A DNA stretch of 64,000 nt from Tanypteryx hageni (lineage: Eukaryota > Arthropoda > Insecta > Odonata > Petaluridae), in contig CM054115.1 in assembly GCA_028673005.1 (NCBI GenBank), positions 58,801,407 through 58,865,406 on the forward strand, in the 5' to 3' direction. The position numbers and the translations under genes were made by a program. The stretch's first letter is position 1, and every line of letters starts with the position of its first letter. Shown here in pieces: positions 10,942 through 20,787 of the stretch. A model generated the notes under the pieces. That model was given only the letters and a program-made list of their open reading frames with translations, did no database searches and was not told the DNA's origin.

Positions 10942-11090
10942 CGATACGGAAAAAGAAATAATATGATGAAATAAATGAGAGGGATAGGAAGGAGCCAGTG
11001 AACACTTACAGTGGTGGACGTCCACAGCGATAGAGGAAGGCTTGTAATTTGGAGCTTTCGGGCAACACACACCCTTCTTCAATATATATA
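10941..11090 (-). repeat. Repeat unit with hammerhead-like motif, copy 2
   Basis: On the minus strand it reads TTGAAGAAGGG, a TGTGTGTTG loop, CCC and GAAAGCTCC (11054-11082), then about 70 bases later TGTAAGTGTTCACTGG. Order and spacing match copy 1 at 10451-10557, but most of the sequence between differs, which suggests selection or descent acting on the short motif. The copy lies between two AT microsatellites. Confidence 0.45.
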
Positions 11091-11141
11091 ATAGATATCG
11101 AGTTTTTTTTATTCAAACCCTTCGACATCAGAAAAATTTTG

Positions 11142-11215
11142 CCTTTAGCAGGATTCGAACCACCTCACGCTTGTATGCTGTTCATGAGTCATGGATTAAA
11201 ACAACTACACTAAGG
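11142..11215 (-). pseudogene. tRNA-like pseudogene
   Basis: On the minus strand it begins CCTTAGTGTAGTTG (A-box-like) and has a canonical B box GGTTCGAATCC, ending CTGCTAAAGG, which nearly pairs with the 5' end. The anticodon arm does not fold convincingly. It is most likely a tRNA copy or SINE head, not a functional gene. Confidence 0.45.
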
Positions 11216-11659
11216 TGAGTATGAAGATCAATTGAGAAATCTATCTATATATATATGTTGATCAAGCTCTATAAAATCGACAATTTACAAAAAAATATTG
11301 GGAAAAACGACTCGGGTTCGACTCTAAGGAAGACATTTCCATTTTCCATAAACTATTACGTAAACATCGACTTTTCGACTTGCAAGCTTTTATTTTTTTG
11401 AGATCTAAAATGGAAAGAATTAACCTGCGATCTTCGGATCTGAACCATTTAAAGAAAAAATTATCAAGTTTCTTATTATATTCATCTTTTTCCGCCTACA
11501 GTTCCAAATCCCTCATTTTAAACGTTTAATTGGCATATTTTGAGGATATCTTGTCATTTTAACGGAATGTTGCTTTGCCAACGAGTAATATTGTCAAACC
11601 TCGAAATCCCATTGTTTCAATCCTTATGGATGAAAGCGTGCTTTGAATGCTTTTAATAC

Positions 11660-11728
11660 GAGAGAGTGGGAGAGGGGGAGGGAGGGATTGAGGGAGGGAG
11701 AGAGGGAGGGGGAAGAGGAAGAGAGAAC
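11660..11728 (+). repeat. Short GA-rich low-complexity tract
   Basis: About 70 bases of AGAG/GGGAGGG repeats. The small open frame across it (11643-11837) is a by-product of the repeat. Confidence 0.85.
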
Positions 11729-12078
11729 ATTAATCATTCGCATTTTAAAGTTACTTAGAATCATCGTAGGAGGTCGAGACTTTAAACAACTTAAGCCTAA
11801 AAGAACGAATGTTTATTTTCCTCCCATAAATTTTTGAATACGCATCGAATCGATCAACAGATCATTTTTTTAACGTGAGAACCTGACGCATTCTTAGTGA
11901 TTTGCGTTGTTGCCGGTTTGGTGTAATTGGGTACCATTAACATGGATAATCTATTCACGAAATTTTAATTTAAAACTTTCTCGTAGAATTTCAACGGGCA
12001 TCTCCCTAGTTAGTTAATAAAGTTAATTTTTGAAGAATATATAAACATATTCATATATTTCACATTGAAACTAAAAAG

Positions 12079-12445
12079 AAACAAATAAAAATAAATTTTT
12101 TAAATCATTAACTTTTATAAAGCGCACAAAAAGTGTAAAAATAAAAATAAAATAATTTCGTTATTAATAACTTATATAAAACGCACTGAATGAAAAAGAT
12201 CAAATTATTGAATTAATAGAGATATATAAAAGTTATGTTGTATTCTTTAAGACATCTGAACTAATTATTAGAATTGCAACATAACTTTTATATTTTCAGT
12301 ATCTCTTTTAATTCATTAATTTAAATTATTCGTTTTTCATTCCGTTATATAAGTCATTAATAACTAAATTTTAATATTTTTATTTTTACACTTTTTGTGC
12401 GCTTTATAAAAGTTATTGACTTAAAAATTTTATTTTTATTTGTTT
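12079..12445. repeat. Foldback element with ~165-bp inverted arms
   Basis: The arm 12079-12240 and the arm 12277-12445 are reverse complements at an estimated 85 percent by eye. Shared landmarks are AAACAAATAAAAATAAA at the outer edge, AAAGCGCACAAAAAGTG in the middle and AAAGTTATGTTG at the inner edge. Only 36 bases separate the arms. The arms are too diverged for a recent artefact, so this is probably an old foldback-type MITE. I saw no clear target duplication. Confidence 0.8.
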
Positions 12446-12522
12446 TATTAAATTAATTATTAAATAAAATACTTTACATCTATTATATATTGACGCTTCT
12501 TACTTATGATATAAATATGTTT

Positions 12523-12678
12523 GGTAGAATTCGACGTTTATTTTTTTTAAATCGACTATTTAAATCGTTAATTTTCCCGAGATATTTTCGACGAATATCG
12601 ACGCTTAAATTTACTAGGTAGAATTCGATGTCTTTTTCCCTAGAGATCTTTGACGAATATCGACGCTTAAAATTACTG
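12523..12678. repeat. Short tandem duplication, two copies
   Basis: Unit 1 (12523-12616) and unit 2 (12617-12678) both start GGTAGAATTCGA and end GACGAATATCGACGCTTAAA plus a few bases. Unit 2 lacks about 30 internal bases. The duplication is non-coding and AT-rich. Confidence 0.75.
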
Positions 12679-13439
12679 CTTACATATATGACTGGCAGTT
12701 TTCAGCCTTCAATTATTTTTTATTTCAAAATGCTACGTAAAATTTACGTTTATTTCACAATACTTCGATTATTTATTTAAAATTTGATAGGTATATAAAT
12801 ATTTATGTAAAAATGAATTGAACTAAGTGTAGTACGGGAATCTAAACCCGGTACACATCGTGTTAATGCGACGTATGCACAGAGTACAACCAAACATATA
12901 TATAAGAATACTTTGACTTGAAAGCTTACCTATTTAGGTAACAAAAAATAGTTAGTGCAGGAAAAAGTTCATTGTGCGAATACGAAACGATATTTCCTGT
13001 TCTTGTATTTTTTCTATTTCGTTACAAATTTTGCCAAACATGATGATTTCGACAACCAATCTATATGAGAAAACATATTAATAGTAAATTCACGCCTTTT
13101 ACTAACTGAATATTAATGATTAAACATAATTAGCACCTTGCATAGCGGTCACGAAAATATTATTATTGTTCTCCCATACTGTAACTTAGTATATTTTTAA
13201 TCTCAAATATCGTAAACTGGTATTTCCAAATCTAGGTATTTTTGATTTTGTATAATTCTTCCAATCTCGTCGTTGACAAATATATTATATCGCAAATGTA
13301 GATAGTAAATTATGCTGTACCTCTTGAAATTGTATAATGAAAACTAGAATGTTTAATGTATAAAATCCGAACAATATGCTGTTGCTTTTGCCGAGAAACA
13401 TTCTTAAAAAAAGAATTTGCGAGTTCAGCTTAAAGGCTT
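12679..13439. other. Non-genic stretch
   Basis: AT-rich, with no gene recognised. A T-arm-like GGGTTTAGATTCCC lies on the minus strand at about 12834-12850, perhaps from another decayed tRNA-like copy. Confidence 0.5.
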
Positions 13440-14139
13440 TTAGAATGTTTAGGCACTTCCAGATGAGTTGGACACTAAATTTTTTATGTGGGTGGGACTA
13501 TGTGTAAAACCGACTAGAAAAATCGAAAATCTCAAGAAAGTGCAACAATGCGGCCGCTAAAAATTCGCAAATGTTTAAACAAATTTTTAAGGTTTATGTA
13601 TTTTCGTATGTGCCACAAAGCTAAAAGTTTTTGTAAAGTTAGAAATTGTAAAATAATGACGGATTATAAAATTTTGATATTTTAATTTGTTTGGCAGTTA
13701 AAAATTTTTAGTTTAAACAAATAGATAAATTTATAGGTACTTAGAGACGAGCTAGGGAGCTGAATTTTTTTGTTATTTAGAGCTTAGTGTAGATGCACAA
13801 ATAAACATTTGAAAATCTGTTATTATTTTGGCAGTAAAAATTTTTAACATGTAAACAATTAGATAAATATTATTTCATTTCTAGATGTGCAACAACTTAT
13901 GTTTTGCAGAAATGTGTGGCATCAATACCCCACAATATAAAAAGTACAATATTCTTAAAATTGCAAATTTTAGGGATTGCTTTTACTACAACATTGTCCC
14001 ATAAAAAGAACGAAATCTGTGCAGAGGTGCAAACCTTTGAATTAAAAAATATTTCTAATAATGAAATATCTTTGAGAAAAATTAATCTATTTTTCAAGAT
14101 GATATGCAATGCTTGCAGAATCCATGCACCAACTACTTG
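13440..14139 (+). mobile_element. Helitron-like element C5, 5'-truncated, plus orientation
   Basis: This is the inverted counterpart of C2 from 7993 to about 8640; shared landmarks include GAGCTAGGGAGCTGAA and the block near AATGTTTAAACAAATTT. The 3' end is a decayed hairpin (ATGCTTGCAGAATCCATGCA) followed by CCAACTACTTG, then T. The TCTATTATAAATAG 5' end is not found upstream. The two opposing open frames at about 13900-14200 lie inside it and are chance. Confidence 0.65.
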
Positions 14140-14199
14140 TATAATTATATTACTAAGTAGTATATAAAGAATTTTAAGTCTACAATTATAAAAAAACCT

Positions 14200-15741
14200 C
14201 AACAAATAAAACGCCCTTTTTCATATTGTGTCAGCAAATTAATCTCCAATATTTTTATAGTTATCTTTCCTGTGATCTTAGCTTAAAAGTAATAAAACAC
14301 AGTGATATTCTTCCCTTTGTTAAAACTCTAAATGGACCTCGGTGCATCAAGTATTTCGTCTCGGCACGCCAATTGCGGTTACCGCTCTAGATCACCTATG
14401 GACCTCTGTCAAAAATTCAAAACGCCTCCCACCTATTTTCGGTAAATTTAAGCGTCATACAGCTAGAAAGTCTCACCACATCAAATCTTTCGTCGGTCTC
14501 TCATTTCCCACATTTATTTCACATATTCGTCAAAGCCATTCACTCGCGAAACCAGACGAGAGAAATTGCTCTTCGTCGGTCACACCCGACTTAATCGCAT
14601 CCACGGTCTTTCCATCCGCCATCCGAACGAATTAAGGCGACATAGGCGGCCCCGTCCGTCAATGGCCGCGGCGACCAAAATAATAAACAAATATAGAAAA
14701 GACAAAACGACAGTCAACGGGACGATACACCATTCGACGGATCGGAGAGGGAATGGTTTTCGGAATCCGAAATTGTTTCCTCTCTACTCGACGCAAGGCT
14801 GTTGTCGTCGTCGGGTGACCAATTTGTTTCGGACCAGGACAATAGGAAACGCGCACGCGAAATCGTTGACGAGGTGATCGATTTTCCATTATAAAACGAC
14901 GAGGGAGGGTGAATGATACGTGACTTGTTTCGACGATGACGAGACCGCAGAATAGCGGTCGCGTCGTCGACCCCCTGATGGTTGCCGGTCCAATTTTATG
15001 GGAAGACCGAGGATCCTCGTTCTTTTTGTTTTTCGCGACGAGGCCGGTGAAAAAAAATGATAAGGCTTTCCGCTCCATTGGCTGTTGTCATCGCGCTCCA
15101 TGAATACAGATCTACGCGGAAATGCGACTGGGTCGGCAAGTTTTTTAAAATTTCTATCCGCGTATTTGGTGAGGTGAAGTTTGGGAGAAAGTCTTGTAAC
15201 CTAACGCATTATTTCGTTATTTAAGTTATGACACAGGTTTAAACTGCGGATCAGATATTAATCATTTCATAATTGTTTGCATACTATTCGATGGTAAACG
15301 TTCGTGTTTGTCGGTTGCGACGTATCAAACGGCTCCAGGCGAATTTGCTCGGTGCGACGTACGCGTGGCCGCTAGGCATTTTGTGATAATCAAAATTAAA
15401 CGATTGCTAATGGTTTTCATAATTATTGCTATTAGATGCAGTAATCGGTGGATTTCCGCTGATTATGGCTGTTTGGTAATTTAAAGGTGCACTGAGTCTA
15501 TGGCTAGAAGAGTTATTATCACTGATGTAGATTATTTATGTTCCTTATGAAGTTGATAATCTTGGCAATGTTGTTTAAATATTTTTTATTACGACTTAAG
15601 ACTAAAATAATTAAAAAAAATGATCAATTTAACCCTAGACTATTAAACATAGTCATCAATACTAAACATTCGTCTATTTATTTTCCGATAACATTTTTAT
15701 AAATTCTTACATTTTATTTTACAAAAGGATGTGATAATATC
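14200..15741. other. Unique-looking stretch with GC-richer island, no gene recognised
   Basis: Positions 14340-15120 are clearly richer in G+C and CpG than the flanks and have overlapping open frames on both strands (97 and 103 codons plus, 139 and 70 minus). None resembles a family I know, and the frames mask each other, as happens in GC-rich non-coding DNA. An unrecognised exon or a regulatory island are both possible. Confidence 0.4.
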
Positions 15742-15994
15742 TTAACCCTCCAGTACACGCGGTTGGCCTGTGAGACCAAGCCCGCACTATATCGAACCGC
15801 AAAATTTGTGTTGGCATCACTCACTGTCTTGTGTGACTCAGTACCTTTCTATACTTGTTCGTTGTGATACAGCAAGGTCAGTCTGAGTCGAGCTCTCCTT
15901 CGTTGTGTACTTACGTCAAAAACTGTTTGGTGGTCTGACAGACCCCCTGCGTGCACTCGCGTTTCTAATCCTCGATCCAATTATTTTCCTTATA

Positions 15995-16470
15995 CAGGTT
16001 TCCCTCTCTTTATGCGGGGTTGCTGTCCAGGGAAGTGCCGCATTAACAAAACCCATATTTACATGTAAAAGATAGGGATACGTTCCACAAGCAATCCTAA
16101 CTCCCCTCCAAGTCGCTCTTCTTTCATTCCATAACGACTTCTTATGCGCTAAATACAAACTTAAAACAATTAACACTGTAAATTAAAAAAGGAAACATAC
16201 GAGCACACGTGGTGGCTTTTGTGAGTGGCATAATAGTGGAGGTTTAAAGTGCTGGAGGGTTTTCTTGGCCCGACCCAAGTTCCGCGGGCAAGGAGACAAT
16301 ACTTCTCAAGTGTATTCAATATCACACGAAATATGCATTTGTATTGCATTGGCCGCGTAACAGCATAAGAGTGAATCAAAGACGCATAAAAAGAAATTCC
16401 AGTAGCAATAAGTTTGTCGCATAATTGCGAATTCGCATAAAGCGAACCCGCATAATGAGAGGGAAACCTG
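15995..16470. mobile_element. pogo/Tigger-like MITE nested in piggyBac, 476 bp
   Basis: The left end CAGGTTTCCCTCTCTTTATG faces the right end GAGAGGGAAACCTG, preceded by CCCGCATAAT. The TATGCG motif recurs inside the right terminal region (TTTATGCGAATTCGC, ATTATGCGAC, read on the minus strand), in the style of Tigger elements. The left flank is TA; the right flank is CATA, consistent with a TA duplication altered by one base. The piggyBac sequence resumes directly after it. No transposase is encoded; the minus-strand frames at 16170-16506 are shadows. Confidence 0.75.
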
Positions 16471-16489
16471 CATATTAATTTTATAGTGT

Positions 16490-17227
16490 TGTTGTGCAAA
16501 TTTCATGGTTGTTATTCGTACCAGGAAAACTTATTAGTGTTCTCGGAGATAATAAAGGTAAACAACGCTGGTTGTCACTGTAAGAAAAAACAACAGCCAA
16601 ATTCGTCTCGAATTTCTTTCTACGAGGAACAGGGAAGAGAAATCCTCAATGTTTGGCTTTCAAGAGAATTTCTCTTTGGTTTCATGCATTCCTAAGAAGG
16701 CGAAAAATGTTTTATTGCGAAAAAATCGACGTTGACACTGGAAATTAAAAAATCCCGAAATAATTGCTTTCTATAACGACACAAAAGGTGCAATCGATGT
16801 TGTTGACAAAATGAGGGCAACATACAGTGTTGCACGAAACACAAGGAGGTGGCCGATGGTTATATTCTACAGCCTATTGAATACCGGAGCTATAAACGCG
16901 AGAGTAATTTATAATGGTAATGGTCAAAAACAAAAATCTCGAAGAGATATGAGACAACTTTCGCTTGCCCTAGTAAATGAACACTTAACACGGAAATCAC
17001 TCAATAACACCATTCCTAATGAAATAAGGAGGGGAATTTGGAAGATTATTCGGTCTAAACTGCAGACGAAAGCGTAAAAACCACCTACGACTTCAAGTGG
17101 TCGATGCGGAGGCTACGTAGGCAGGAACAGAAAAAGTAGGTATTTTTGGAAAAAGAGTAAGAAGTACATCTGCTTGGGAAATGTTATTACAGTGTGCAGC
17201 CAGTGTTTTGAAAATATCGAAGATTAA
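16490..17227 (+). pseudogene. piggyBac-like transposase, C-terminal half, frameshifted
   Basis: Three reading frames must be followed to see the protein. From 16577 one frame gives TVRKNNSQ, EFLSTRNRE, SSMFGFQ, then SLVSCIPKKAKNVLL (family consensus TLVSY.PKK). A shift gives IDVDTGN, a stop, then KIPEIIAFYNDTKGAIDVVD and the ARNTRRWPM motif, which continue into the 88-codon frame 16811-17077. After its stop, the Cys-rich tail RCGGYVGRNRK, YICLG, VCSQCFENIED ends at 17227. In the family this half holds the last catalytic Asp (in the GGVD-like GAIDVVD) and the terminal Cys-rich DNA-binding domain. Two frameshifts and at least two stops make it a pseudogene. Confidence 0.85.
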
Positions 17228-17557
17228 TCTTTTATTTTCCACTGATAGTTTTTAAAAAGTGAATGTTTTCAGGTGTTAAACTGAAGGAAGAACATTTTGG
17301 TTGTTTGTGTAGTAAACATTCTTTTTTTAACAGAAAAATAATTGTAATGCTGATTATTTTGTTCAATGTTTTATTAAAAACATACATCTTTATAAAATAA
17401 CGAAGTTTGTCTTATTTTTCCCGATTATATTGGAATTTTACATATAAATAACGAGGGGTCTGTCAGACCCGCTGCGTGCACTGGAGGAAGAAAAATAGGT
17501 GCGTGTATGAGATGGTCAAGATATTATATAAAATAATAGGAAGTAATTTATGTAAGA

Positions 17558-17960
17558 TTATCGCTCGCTCGCTCGGTGATCGCCAATCATCGCTCTTGAA
17601 CAACGCCGACAATTAAACCTTGTCATTCTTCTTAACCTGGAGGGACAAAGAGCACAGATTTTTTTGTTAGGTTGTGCAGGTCCAGGTTGTTCTCCAACGG
17701 AAGGTAAATAAAGAATTCCTGTGATCATGACTTTTAATGAACGAGCTGAGAAACTGACGCACTTACTAAACATTCATCCAAGAGACGACTGACAACTAAA
17801 AAAAGTAGAAAGAAGCAGGTTGTGGAACACGTTATTATTTGCACAGCTCTAACCCAATGCAGTCATAGAGTAAATAAACGCGCAACACCCTATTCTACTA
17901 GGAACTGTGTTAAGAGTTCTTTTGTTACAACTAGAGTAGTCTGGTAGACGAATGTTTGGT
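17558..17960 (-). pseudogene. Second piggyBac-like transposase C-terminus, opposite strand
   Basis: The minus-strand frame 17558-17773 contains CALCPSRLRRMTRFNCRRC followed by a GDHRASER ending. This is the C..C-basic-C..C pattern of the piggyBac terminal Cys-rich domain (consensus CxxCP..kdRkT...C.kC...C..H). It is a different family member from the neighbour 70 bp away. Upstream, to about 17960, short pieces resembling the preceding VNARLLY region can be picked out only with frame changes. No terminal repeats were found. It is a fragment; whether it came from its own insertion or a rearrangement is unclear. Confidence 0.65.
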
Positions 17961-19810
17961 AGTCTACGGTTAAACATTATATTTCGAATTGAAAGAAAAT
18001 TTTTTGAAGTTTTTAATGCAACTTTTTAATTAATCCTCTTTGTAATTAAATCTACCTAATATTTAATTAAAAGTTTTATATTTCCTTTTTAAAAACGTGA
18101 AAATTTGTTTTAAAACTATTATATATTAACATTTTTTCCATGTAGAATCTTTCTTAATTATAACAAATTTTATTTTCAGATATATCGGTAAAACAACTGA
18201 GCATAAAACGGGTTCATGTAATTCGCAAGTTAGTCAGCTTAAATCTGTAAATGCAACTATTGGTAATATTTATGGATAAGGTAGCTAATTAAAAAAACGC
18301 CATAAACGTAATTTTTACCTAAATTATTGATTTATTTTTATTTTCCATTGCGTTATGGCTTTCCTTGTTGAAAGTTGACTCCTTAAAAGAAATTATCCTT
18401 TGAAAGCATTCTTTTCTGAAATCAAAATTTATGACGTCGAGGGATGTTCTCATTCAAGACTTGCCGTTAGTATTTCACGATTAAACATTTCTTTTTCATC
18501 TTCTTTCACTCCGAAATGGAAATAGATTGTTAGGGCGATAAATTACTTTAGCGCATCATAAGATTAATTAGTGGACTCGTTAATACCATTCATTTTCTTC
18601 GTGGAGACAATGCAGACACATCTAACGTCGAGAAACATCGGCAGCAAGGCGATATTATCTCCTGGTGCGCTAATTTCCCTTCTAATTGGAGTTGCTCTGA
18701 AATGTCAATTCCACATCCCTCTGAGCGGTTACGTAATGGGCAGACATCTGTAGTTCGTTATCGAGGAAACGTGGAAATTTCCACATCGAGCGTCAGAATA
18801 TGGCATTGCGGGAGGGTACACACAAAGAGAGGGAATTAACACCTTTGTTATGCGACTGAAAACCCTAAACCTCTCCTTCAAATCCTCTTGTTTTCCTCCT
18901 AGCCAGGACGTATTTTTGTTATCGAGGAGTTGGAGTATGAAAGGTGTGCGCGCAAAATAGCCGTGATTATTTTTGTGGGTTTGTTTGTTATGTAATAATT
19001 GACCGATTTGTTTATCTCGCTCGTTTCAAAAATAGCTTTCATTTCATGTCTTAATTTAAAGATTTTAGGTATCTATAAAAGGAATCTCTGAAGACTTTAA
19101 TGTAGTCGAATTTCACTATGATCATGGTGAAGAAATGTTAAGGCTTCGTAAGGTCCTATTCTTGTGTAATCTATATTTACTCTGAAGTTTACGAGATCAT
19201 CGGATAGATGATGAAATTCAGAACGATATAGATAAAAATACATACTTTTCTAATTTACTCAGAACAAGTGCATTCTCTTTCAGCTTGCTTGATATTGCCT
19301 AACATAAATTTTAACTTCTTAATTATTACACCAAATCTTTTAATGGGGATACATTTACGCAGGTATCAATTGTAACAATTGAAGGTCTGCAAGTCTCATG
19401 GCATTTTGCTCAGAGTAATTTTTCTGAATTGTTTGAACGTAATGATAGTAGAAGAAAATTAAATTTGAAATCTATTTTAGAACTATTTCTATTTGATGAT
19501 ATGGTATATGTAGTGACACTTTCACCAGAAATAAATGGTTTAAAAATCTAATCCAGTATTAAATCTCACCTTTGTTATGGAATGCTCCTTACTTAAGGAT
19601 TCTGCAGAGTATGCAGTGAGAATAGTTTCGAAATACAATATGTATTACTGAAGTTTTTAAATAGACTAAAAACATGTACTAAGGTTAATAATAATAAACA
19701 AACGTCTTTATAATTGTACACAATAGCAAAGTCAAATGCAAGAGGGTAAATTCAAAGTCAGGGATTTCTGAAGCCAGGAGTATTTATTGTCGTCGAGATA
19801 TAATGCAATA
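17961..19810. other. Non-genic stretch
   Basis: AT-rich (18000-18300 and 19000-19780), with a more balanced segment near 18590-18930. No gene, repeat or terminal structure recognised. The 60-codon frame at 18571-18753 has no family features. Confidence 0.5.
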
Positions 19811-20787
19811 TTTTAGCCTACTTTCCAGAATGGAAATAGGCTTATAGTTTCGTCGTTGTGTCTGTCTGTCCGTCCCGCCTATTAACTTCTGAACCAATAG
19901 ACCGATTTTCTTGACACTTGGTGGAAATCTCTTGCTACATGAGCCGAGCTCCCGAAGATAGTTTTTGTTGCGGATTGAAGTCCCGGGTTCGATTCCAGGA
20001 ACTATCCTTCCTATTTTATTTACGTGGGAAATCTCAAATCCATCGTGCAGGGTAATTTTCTCTATCACATTAAAATATCTTAGAGTATTAATATCGAAGC
20101 GAGTTTTGTACCATTCTCTGAGGAAAGGAATGAAAATTTTAATATTTATCGTAGAGTTTTGATTATCGATTTTATATCTTCGAATTTCGCGTAAATACTG
20201 GCGTTTTTGCAGTTTTTATCACTCATTACGAGAGTGTTGCCATAGCAACAACTATTGTTGGACTCTGATTCGGTATATTCTAATACAGGGGTGGCCAAAC
20301 ATACCTACCCTCGGAGCCGCATGCGATAATCCTCAGAAGTTTGAGAGCCGCATGGCACATTCAGCGCTCATAAATTAATGAACAGTAAAACATAACCTGT
20401 ATCTGAAGCAATTCAAATATAATGCATGTCCCTTAGGCATCCAAAACACGTCTCAAGTCACACTACGTCATTGTGTTTTGTAGTGAAAAGCGTTGACACG
20501 ACTCTGTATGGAAATTTAAAAGAGCCGCATACTAACTTAAAGGGGCCGCGGTTTGACCACCCTTGGTCTAATACATACACGCGTTATTTTTGCCGCACAA
20601 ATACGCGTGACCAATTTAATATTCCGTTCGAATGTATTTGTAATATTTTATAACGCTAAATTATGACATTTGGGAGAACAGAAAGCAACACAACCGCGGT
20701 GATTTTAAAGCTATTAAAGTCAATATAAGTATTAAATAAATGATTAAATGGAAAGTAGGCATCATAAGTTCCGTTTGGATCATCTTG
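19811..20787 (+). mobile_element. Helitron-like element B1, interrupted by a hAT MITE
   Basis: It matches B2 (62899-63593) from the 5' palindrome TTTCCAGAATGGAAA (19822-19836), through ATAGGCTTATAGTTTCGTC, a CTGTCTGTCCGTCC run and a T-arm-like GGTTCGATTCC (19986-19996), to the 3' end GTTTGGATCATCTTG and T. It is more distantly related to A1 and A2 over the first ~350 bp. No clear hairpin precedes the CTTG end, so the Helitron assignment rests on the A family. A 280-bp hAT MITE is inserted at 20286. The short open frames are shadows. Confidence 0.65.
20286..20565. mobile_element. hAT-type MITE, 280 bp, inside B1
   Basis: The ends are CAGGGGTGGCCAAAC and GTTTGACCACCCTTG, near-perfect inverted repeats of the hAT consensus CAGGGGT. 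The flanking 8-mers TTCTAATA and GTCTAATA match at 7 of 8. The uninterrupted B2 copy has the corresponding sequence GTATAGTGTAGTAGATACAC without the insert, which independently confirms the boundaries. The frame at 20426-20653 crosses the right end and is spurious. Confidence 0.9.

Larger units (their letters stand above)
15746..17487 (+). mobile_element. piggyBac-like transposon, internally deleted
   Basis: The left end has TTAA (15742-15745) followed by CCCTCCAGTACACGC; the right end finishes GCGTGCACTGGAGG, the inverted counterpart. TTAA targeting plus CCY-type ends is the piggyBac signature. A further copy of the terminal motif, GGTCTGACAGACC plus CTGCGTGCACT, lies at 15931-15955, like the sub-terminal repeats known in this superfamily. 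The right TTAA has decayed to AAGA. Between the ends are a nested Tigger-like MITE and the C-terminal part of a broken transposase. The N-terminal half is missing, so the element is dead. Confidence 0.85.

Noticed and set aside
14659..15078. 139-codon minus-strand frame in a GC-richer island
   Set aside because: Opposed by plus frames of similar length; Arg/Ser-rich with no motif. Left as unrecognised sequence.
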